This document shows, piece after piece, positions 33,293 to 39,514 of a DNA stretch of 42,107 nucleotides. The translations under genes and the position numbers were made by a program. The stretch lies in the NCBI GenBank assembly GCA_945918795.1, contig CAMEIT010000016.1, positions 1 through 42,107 on the forward strand. Reading direction: 5' to 3'. The notes beneath the pieces were generated by a model. That model saw only the letters and a list, made by a program, of their open reading frames with translations, was not told the origin of the DNA and ran no database searches. Within the stretch, counting starts at the first letter, position 1; every line of letters starts with the position of its first letter. The stretch comes from an uncultured Clostridia bacterium (GTDB lineage: Bacteria > Bacillota > Clostridia > HGM11327).

Positions 33293-34540
33293 TTACTTAA
33301 CGTTTGCGTATATCCTCACAGGGGATACGAACTTACTGTTACCGGATGATGTTGTTATGGGCATCTGACCGTAGGAGTTGTCCCCGTATGTATAGAGGTG
33401 GTCCGATGCATCGATATAAAACCTTGTTGTTCCCATTCCGTAAAATGCGGATACCTTTCCGATTTTTACTTTCGACGGTGCCAAAACCGCGGCCACCGTA
33501 TCTTCTGTCAGAAGTGAATTGTCGCTGTTGGCTCCGCAGGCGTAAATATCGTTATCTTCCGAAATGAAGAATACTGTGTTGTTATAGTCACAGCCGTATA
33601 TGTTTTTAATTTTTATATCTTTGCCAAACGGAATTCTCGTGAGCGCGGCTGCCGAGGCAAGCGTGCTGTTGAGACCGAGCACTCCGTAGCTGTTTTGTCC
33701 GCACACATATACATCACCTGCGGACGACAGTGCAAACAGATTGTGCCCTGCCGTTGTGAGAGCTGTAAATGCGGCATTGCTTTGAATCTGATTTACGTCC
33801 AATATAGTGTCCATGTAGCCCAGCTCATAGAATGTGTTAAATGAACATCCGAAGAGTTGTCCGTTGCTCGAGATCATATATGTAGCGGTCGGATTTGTTT
33901 CTATTTTCGATATGAATTGATCTGTTTCAACTCTTCTGAATTCATTGTAAAGCTGACCCTGATTGTACGCGGTGCAGTCATATCCGAGCTGACCGTAGTT
34001 ATAGCCGAGAGTATAAACGTTGCCTTTTTTGGAAAGCACGGCGATATGGTTTTCACTTACGGAAATATCGGTTATTATTTCCTCAAACGAAAACTTCCTG
34101 TACGCAAAATTTTCATCCGTAACGGTTATCGTGTCGCTGTCCCACCACGAAAGATCGCCCCATATATATATGTTATTTGTATCGCTGACAGCCGCGGCGA
34201 AAGAATCGTTAGCTGATATGAGCTTTATTCTTTCGGAAAGCTTTACCTGAACAACATAGTCATAGGCGTTCGTATTTCCCTGACCGAGAATCCCGTTTTC
34301 GTTGTAACCGGAAGCAAGCACATTTGCGTTGTTCATAAGATAGAAAACGTTTGTGCTCGTGCTGTATATCGTTTTGACAGACGACTTCTTCAGGAGCGAT
34401 ATTCTTGCCACGTTGGCAACAAGCTCTCCTGTGTCGGGATCTGTATATACGGGCGCAAGACTGCAACCTGTGAGCAGAAGTAAAAGCATACAGATTAAAA
34501 GTATTTTGCAATAATATTTTATATGAGATGATTTATTCAT
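33293..34540 (-). CDS. RCC1-repeat (beta-propeller) lipoprotein
   Basis: A 415-residue protein. A lipoprotein signal (hydrophobic core LLLLLLTGC, lipidated Cys26) anchors it outside the membrane. The rest has about six or seven repeats of the RCC1 type, each with an aromatic or Cys, Gly and an L-G pair: ASGYNENGILGQG, YTLGYNYGQLGYD, YVCGQNSYGVLGLN, YACGANSDNSLL and YTYGDNSYGQM. This predicts a seven-bladed propeller for protein or ligand binding. Bacterial RCC1 proteins are known, but their roles are mostly unknown, and no operon partner is seen; the next gene on this strand is spoIIID, 213 nt upstream, with inverted repeats between them. Confidence 0.87.
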   Translation of the reverse strand: MNKSSHIKYYCKILLICMLLLLLTGCSLAPVYTDPDTGELVANVARISLLKKSSVKTIYSTSTNVFYLMNNANVLASGYNENGILGQGNTNAYDYVVQVKLSERIKLISANDSFAAAVSDTNNIYIWGDLSWWDSDTITVTDENFAYRKFSFEEIITDISVSENHIAVLSKKGNVYTLGYNYGQLGYDCTAYNQGQLYNEFRRVETDQFISKIETNPTATYMISSNGQLFGCSFNTFYELGYMDTILDVNQIQSNAAFTALTTAGHNLFALSSAGDVYVCGQNSYGVLGLNSTLASAAALTRIPFGKDIKIKNIYGCDYNNTVFFISEDNDIYACGANSDNSLLTEDTVAAVLAPSKVKIGKVSAFYGMGTTRFYIDASDHLYTYGDNSYGQMPITTSSGNSKFVSPVRIYANVK

Positions 34541-34654
34541 AAATCCTCCGAATTAATATACACTCGAGATCAGTACATATATCATACCATATAATTATTA
34601 ACAAAGTATTAAATCGGGCACATTTTGAAGTAAATATGGCACACAAAACAAAAG

Positions 34655-34744
34655 TTTCCGCAATAATCTGCGGAAATTTGCTTATTTTGCCCTTTAGGGC
34701 AATGATTTGTCCGGCATGATTTGCTCATAAAACATCATGCCGGA
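34655..34744. repeat. Three hairpins between spoIIID and the RCC1 lipoprotein gene
   Basis: TTTCCGC/GCGGAAA (34655-34676), TTGCCC/GGGCAA (34687-34702) and TCCGGCATGAT/ATCATGCCGGA (34710-34744, 11 bp). The last is nearest the spoIIID stop and may end its transcript, though no poly-U follows on the minus strand. Confidence 0.55.
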
Positions 34745-34753
34745 CTAAACGGG

Positions 34754-34999
34754 TCAGCCGGTATATTTCATCTTGGTTGCAATGCCTCCGCGGATATGGC
34801 GTTCCGCCTTGTTTTTATCAAGAATTTCCTTGACCTGTTCCCAAACGGAAAGATCTATTTTTTCCAGACGCTCCGAAACGTCCTTGTGTACCGTGCTTTT
34901 GCTTACCTTGAAAACATCTGCCGTCTTACGGACTGTTGCACCGGATTCTATAATATATTGTGCGATATCCAATACACGTTGTTCGATATAATCCTTCAT
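34754..34999 (-). CDS. spoIIID: Stage III sporulation transcriptional regulator SpoIIID
   Basis: An 81-residue DNA-binding protein that works with sigma-E in the mother cell. It starts MKDYIEQRVLDIAQYI and has the helix-turn-helix ATVRKTADVFKVSKSTVHKDV followed by the basic end RHIRGGIATKMKY. ATG 34999 is chosen because AGGAGG lies 8 nt before it; an ATG at 35017 is upstream of that site. The neighbouring spoIIQ-like and spoIID genes match the common clostridial order. Confidence 0.95.
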   Translation of the reverse strand: MKDYIEQRVLDIAQYIIESGATVRKTADVFKVSKSTVHKDVSERLEKIDLSVWEQVKEILDKNKAERHIRGGIATKMKYTG

Positions 35000-35073
35000 T
35001 TTTGAATCCTCCTGCATAGAGATTGACTCTTTATACTTTAAGGTATGCAGTGGATCGCATTAACATTCATGTT

Positions 35074-35847
35074 TTACTTTGCAAAAGATAAAGGATTTAT
35101 TGATAAATTATCTTTTATGACCTCAAAGTGAATGTGAGTCGGCATATGTGCTTCAAAAGGAATGTTTTCCGATGCTGTGCCGAGCGACTGCCCTTCGGCA
35201 ACAAGCTCATCTGCTTTTACTGCTGCTTCCTTAAGTCCGCGATAAAGAGTATAGAAATTGTCCTCGTGTTCAATGAGCACAGATGTGCCGTAAATATCGT
35301 CTGTCGATACGCTCACAACGATTCCGTTTGCCGCCGCAGGCACAATATCATTTGTACTGCACGAGAAATCAATGCCTACATGACATGACCATTCCTGCAA
35401 TGTGTCGGAATATATTGGTGTATCATTTGAATAAGGCGTTATTATTGTACTCTTTGCAAACGGAAGAATTATCGAAAATCCTGTTTTAGGTTCATTGTTT
35501 ACTTCACTGATTCCGCCTTGATTGCCGGGTGTCGGAGTCGGTGGGGGAAGCGGTGTGTTTTCGGCAACCTGACCCGGAGTCGGAGTGGCGGGAACAGGCG
35601 GCTTCAGAGTTGCAGAGGGCCTTGGATTATTTGTCGGGCGAACGGTAGGGTCGGCATCGACAATCTGAGTCGGATCCGGTTCATCGCCGTTATCCTTAGG
35701 CGAGCGCGGCAGACTGAGCAGCGTTATTGCACATATTGCAATGAGTACCACGGCAAATATTCCGTAAACCGAGTTTTTTGATATGAATTCCGCAAATTTA
35801 GTCTTTTTTGATTTTATGAATTTTGTTTCATCATCTGTCTTTTTCAT
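35074..35847 (-). CDS. spoIIQ: M23 peptidase-domain protein, SpoIIQ-type
   Basis: A 257-residue protein: cytoplasmic basic N-terminus, membrane segment at about 28-47, a long Pro/Thr-rich linker (about 50-110, with PTPTPG repeats) and a LytM/M23 domain. The metal motifs are complete: HVGIDF (HxxxD) and HIHFEV (HxH), so it may be an active endopeptidase, unlike B. subtilis SpoIIQ, which lacks a ligand. SpoIIQ spans the forespore membrane and joins SpoIIIAH to form the channel to the mother cell. The name rests mainly on its place between spoIID and spoIIID. Confidence 0.85.
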   Translation of the reverse strand: MKKTDDETKFIKSKKTKFAEFISKNSVYGIFAVVLIAICAITLLSLPRSPKDNGDEPDPTQIVDADPTVRPTNNPRPSATLKPPVPATPTPGQVAENTPLPPPTPTPGNQGGISEVNNEPKTGFSIILPFAKSTIITPYSNDTPIYSDTLQEWSCHVGIDFSCSTNDIVPAAANGIVVSVSTDDIYGTSVLIEHEDNFYTLYRGLKEAAVKADELVAEGQSLGTASENIPFEAHMPTHIHFEVIKDNLSINPLSFAK

Positions 35848-35961
35848 TTCTATTATCCTTTCTGTGTGGTTGACGATAATAGTTTTGACAGATTTATGAA
35901 TTTTATACAGCTTAATTAAATAAATGAGGTTGTTTGCTTATGTATATTTTGCCGTGACTGT

Positions 35962-37098
35962 TTACATATAGCTTTTGATGTCTACATTAATATAGTAGTG
36001 GTTAAGTATATCACAAAACGTGTTGCCTTGCTTTGCCATGTAATTTGCACCGAGCTGACTCATGCCGACTCCGTGTCCGTAACCGTAAACCTCGATAAGT
36101 ATGTAATCCTCAAGAAACGTCAGATGAAAATCGGCTGATTTTAATCCGAATGCCGTTCGTATCTGCGTACCTTTTACACTTTTGCCGTTAAATGATATGG
36201 ATTTCACACGGCCGCCGTCTGTGCGCGTTATAGAAACGGAATTTTCAATATCATTTTCACTTACGGCTATTCCGAGCTTGGAGAAAAGCGTGTCTGCAAA
36301 TTCTTTATAGCTCAGCTTCACGTAGCTGTAATATCCGGAAGCAGTTTCTTCTCCCGGGCTTTCAACGCTCTTGTAGTAGGGAAGATTTTTAACGAATACA
36401 TCCTGACAGGCGTCTGTGTAGCCGTTACTTGTTGAAAAATAAAAAACGGTTATGGGTAAGTCGTTGTACAGCATGACGAGAGAATCGGTCTGCTCAACGG
36501 CGGCTGTTATTTTGGCAAGCTTTTCCTCAAACTGAGCACCCCAATTCTTTTTCATTCTGTCAACGGAAACAAATGCCTGACAGCATCCGTGGTAGGTACA
36601 TACATGAGCGGCGGCATTGCTCGAGCACGATGACTTCAGATGCGATACGGTAAACGTTCGCGCGGCTACTGCCTGAGCCTTGAGTGCTTCAAGCTCAAAT
36701 GTCGCAGGCATTTCTCCGGCTACGGCGCATATAACATAATCATGCAACGTCATTTCGACAACCTCGTTTGTGCTTCTGTCAAAAACCTTTATTATAACGC
36801 TTTCATCTAAAAGGTTTTCAGGAACGATTGCATCTCCCGAAACACTGCCGTTTGAGAGCTTTTCATCATTCAACTCGATAATGTTGCTCTCTTTTTGCGG
36901 CGGCTCCGGCAGTTCTTGACTTGGGGTACCGTTTGCGGCATTATTCCCATACGAACCGGCGGCAGGGGATTGCTCTGGCAAGGAGAGCACAGGTGCCGAT
37001 GTGCCTGCGAATGCCGTGATTATGTTTATGTACATACTTGCGGTAAAGGGAATAATAAAACAAAAAATTATAAAAATATTGACAAGCTTTAATCTCAT
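35962..37098 (-). CDS. spoIID: Stage II sporulation protein D (SpoIID), peptidoglycan lytic transglycosylase
   Basis: A 378-residue protein with an N-terminal membrane anchor (about 8-30), a Pro/Gln/Asn-rich linker (about 35-100) and the SpoIID domain. It shows YVICAVAGEMPATFELEALKAQ, kept short here as GEMPATFELEALKAQAVAAR, with the catalytic Glu, and a Cys/His-rich AHVCTYHGCCQAF that probably holds a zinc, as in clostridial SpoIID. It degrades septal peptidoglycan during engulfment with SpoIIM and SpoIIP. The late GYGHGVGMSQLGANYMA is the family signature. Confidence 0.94.
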   Translation of the reverse strand: MRLKLVNIFIIFCFIIPFTASMYINIITAFAGTSAPVLSLPEQSPAAGSYGNNAANGTPSQELPEPPQKESNIIELNDEKLSNGSVSGDAIVPENLLDESVIIKVFDRSTNEVVEMTLHDYVICAVAGEMPATFELEALKAQAVAARTFTVSHLKSSCSSNAAAHVCTYHGCCQAFVSVDRMKKNWGAQFEEKLAKITAAVEQTDSLVMLYNDLPITVFYFSTSNGYTDACQDVFVKNLPYYKSVESPGEETASGYYSYVKLSYKEFADTLFSKLGIAVSENDIENSVSITRTDGGRVKSISFNGKSVKGTQIRTAFGLKSADFHLTFLEDYILIEVYGYGHGVGMSQLGANYMAKQGNTFCDILNHYYINVDIKSYM

Positions 37099-37436
37099 TT
37101 TATGTTCTGCCTTTCATATGTATTGAAAAACGGAAAGCCCTTAGCTTTACGTATGTCCATTGCCGAGGAGCTTTTGGCTGTGCCGTTTCTATTATTATAT
37201 TTTGCCGCATTGGTTTTAATACATAAAGCAGAATAAAATCACCGAAATAACCTATAATATTCATGTTATTAACAAAATATTTTAATAAAATTATTTTTTG
37301 TTAAAAAACGCTTGTAATTTTTGAAGTGTTGTTATATAATTTTTATGTTAATAAAATATACCATTGAATATGCGTTTTTGGCTGTTGTATGACGGTCGGA
37401 CGTTTATTTTATGGGAAAACGAAAGGAAAAGGTTGT
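37099..37436. other. Divergent intergenic region between spoIID and the purine permease gene
   Basis: AT-rich, with the permease promoter at 37312-37340. I looked for a purine riboswitch upstream of the permease and do not see the conserved core. No small ORF with a ribosome binding site is seen. Confidence 0.5.
37312..37340 (+). promoter_or_regulatory. Sigma-A promoter of the purine permease gene
   Basis: TTGTAA, 17 nt, TATAAT. The predicted start near 37347 leaves a 90-nt leader. Confidence 0.7.
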
Positions 37437-38777
37437 ATGTTTAAACTGAAAGAACACAACACAACAGTAAAAGCCGAGATTATCGGTGGTTTGACAACGT
37501 TCTTTGCAATGTCTTACATTATATTTGTCAACCCCGCAATGTTAGGTGCAACAGGCATGGACGCTATTGGCGTGGCAATGGCAACGTGTATATCTGCCGC
37601 ATTGGGCTGTCTCTTGACGGCATTCCTTGCTAACGTTCCGTTTGCTCAGGCTCCGGGTATGGGACTTAACGCATTCTTTACTTACACTTGCTGCTTCGCC
37701 ATGGAGTATACATGGCAGCAGAGCTTGACGATAGTTCTTATATCGGGTCTGTTATTTCTTATAATAGCTGTTTCTCCGTTAAGAAGCAAGATCATTTCGG
37801 CTATTCCTGCATCTCTTAAGGCTGCCATAAGCGCAGGTATCGGTCTTTTCATTGCATTGATCGGTTTGAAGAACTCGGGAATTGTTAATTTTGCAGCAGG
37901 CTTGCCTTCTTTGAGCGATATTACTCACGGAGCTGCTCTCCTTGCGGTAATCGGTATTGTTATTATGGCTATACTTCTCGTCCTCAAGGTTAAAGGTGCT
38001 ATATTTATCGGTATCATTGCAACGGCAGTTGTAGGAATTATACCGACACTCTTCGGCTCTGATTTCTTCGGTAAGTTTGTTGTTGAAGGCGAAGTTTGGT
38101 CATTTGCAAGCCTTGCAAACATTAAGGATGTTGCGTTCAAGTTTGACTTCGGCAGTCTTTTCGCTAAGGGCGTATTGCCGCTTATAACAGCTGTCGTATC
38201 CTTCACGCTTGTTGACTGCTTCGATACGGTTGGTACACTTATCGGTACAGCAGGTAACGCAGGTATGCTCGATGAAAACGGCAACCTCCCGGGCGGAGAT
38301 AAGGCACTCATCGCAGACGCTGTTGCTACTTGCGTAGGCGCTTGCTTGGGTACTTCTACTGTTACAACTTATGTTGAATCTTCTTCAGGTATCGCTGCCG
38401 GTGCTAAGACAGGTCTTTCTTCAATAGTTGTTGCTGTTCTCTTTGCTGTTGCTACATTCATTTCTCCTATATTCGGTATACTCGAACATAATGCTTGGTA
38501 TTTGTATTCAATCACAGCTCCGGCACTTATTATCGTAGGCGTTCTGATGATGAAGGGCGTTACTAAGGTTCAGTGGGATAATATTGAAGATGCTATCCCG
38601 GCATTCCTTACAATTTCTATGATGCCTTTTGCTTACAGCATTTCTGAAGGTATCGCTTTCGGATTCATTTCATACGTAATTATCAAGCTCGTTAGGGGTA
38701 AGGTAAAAGAAATACCTGTTCTTATGTATATTATCAGCGCTTTGTTTATCGCTAAATATATATTGGCAGGACTTTGA
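37437..38777 (+). CDS. AzgA-family purine (hypoxanthine/guanine/adenine) permease
   Basis: A 446-residue NCS2/AzgA transporter with 12 or more membrane segments. It starts MFKLKEHNTTVKAEIIGGLT; the AzgA hallmark features are TFFAMSYIIFVNP, QAPGMGLNAFFTY, TLVDCFDTVGTLIG and GTSTVTTYVESSSGIAAGAKTGL (shown as GTSTVTTYVESSSG). Members import purine bases by H+ symport (PbuG/PbuO). ATG 37437 follows AAAGGAAAAGG; an ATG at 37389 lacks such a site. With the nucleoside hydrolases 19 kb away it could supply purine bases, though no link is shown. Confidence 0.93.
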   Translation: MFKLKEHNTTVKAEIIGGLTTFFAMSYIIFVNPAMLGATGMDAIGVAMATCISAALGCLLTAFLANVPFAQAPGMGLNAFFTYTCCFAMEYTWQQSLTIVLISGLLFLIIAVSPLRSKIISAIPASLKAAISAGIGLFIALIGLKNSGIVNFAAGLPSLSDITHGAALLAVIGIVIMAILLVLKVKGAIFIGIIATAVVGIIPTLFGSDFFGKFVVEGEVWSFASLANIKDVAFKFDFGSLFAKGVLPLITAVVSFTLVDCFDTVGTLIGTAGNAGMLDENGNLPGGDKALIADAVATCVGACLGTSTVTTYVESSSGIAAGAKTGLSSIVVAVLFAVATFISPIFGILEHNAWYLYSITAPALIIVGVLMMKGVTKVQWDNIEDAIPAFLTISMMPFAYSISEGIAFGFISYVIIKLVRGKVKEIPVLMYIISALFIAKYILAGL

Positions 38778-38848
38778 TTCGTTGAATTTTTTCTTGGACG
38801 CTTTTCCAAAAGGGTCCAAAGCCCGAAAACTTAAACTGCTTTGTAGCT

Positions 38849-38887
38849 CCTCATCTCCTCGCCAAGAGTACGGCTTCGGAGATGAGG
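38849..38887. repeat. 10-bp inverted repeat after the permease gene
   Basis: CCTCATCTCC and GGAGATGAGG enclose 19 nt. No clean U-run follows, so a terminator role is uncertain. Confidence 0.4.
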
Positions 38888-39009
38888 ATTTACTTTACGT
38901 TTCTATTTAGGGTTTTACGGAGAATTGTTGATATACGGCACATTCCCCTTAAAAAGAAAAGTGAATAGCAACTCGTGCGACAGTAAATCAAGACTGACTT
39001 TATTGTATC

Positions 39010-39250
39010 GCGCTCTCCTTCAGTCGCCTACAGCGCCGGCTCCTTCCCGAAGGGAGCCTTTTCATTGCCCATTTTCCTGCGAATGAAATTACAACAAATC
39101 GATTATTGTGAAAATGAAATCATAATGCAAACAATCCCTCAGTCATCTTCGATGACAGCTCCCTTTACACAAGGGAGCCTTCTTTTTATCCGTTATTTGC
39201 GATTAAAAATGAATTTTGCCGAGAATTGATTATTGCGAAAATGCAATCAT
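39010..39250. repeat. Two tandem ~120-bp copies of a clostridial hairpin repeat
   Basis: Copy A (from about 39013) and copy B (from about 39134) each read CTCAGTC or TTCAGTC, a small stem (in B GTCATC-TTC-GATGAC), then GGCTCC/GGGAGCC or GCTCCCTT/AAGGGAGC, then an AT-rich part that shares GATTATTG-GAAAATG and AATCATA. This resembles a family of interspersed repeats I associate with gut Firmicutes genomes. The flanks 38938-38978 and 39253-39301 also look alike (GGCACATT, then CTTAAA-AGAAA and AATGGCAA or AATAGCAA). Confidence 0.7.
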
Positions 39251-39367
39251 ACGGCACATTATACTTAAAGAGAAACGCAAAGTAAATGGCAATCTGACTC
39301 GACGACCATCGGCGAGGCTGATTGCCTTATACAAAGTAGTTTAAAGTTTAGGTCAAGCCTTTTCAAA

Positions 39368-39512
39368 GGCTTGGCAGGGTACGGGGCGGCAGCTCCGAGG
39401 AGAAAGGCTTGCGGAGTGTGAGGCGGAGCTTCACGAAGAGGGGCTTGTGGGGTTCGGGGCAAAGCCCCGAGAAAAAAGGCTTGACGGGGAACGGGGCGGC
39501 AGCCCCGAAATT
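39368..39512. repeat. Four GC-rich 36-38-bp tandem repeats before the uvrA end
   Basis: GGCTT starts a unit at 39368, 39406, 39442 and 39478. Each unit has a self-complementary core such as GGGGCGGCAGCCCC or GGGGCAAAGCCCC. Together they reach to the uvrA stop, and the last core (CGGGGCTGCCGCCCCG on the minus strand) may end the uvrA transcript. The region is clearly more GC-rich than its surroundings. Confidence 0.8.
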
Positions 39513-39514
39513 CA

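Noticed and set aside
37341..37436. Purine riboswitch before the purine permease gene
   Set aside because: The conserved three-way-junction core and loop pairs were not found in the 90-nt leader.
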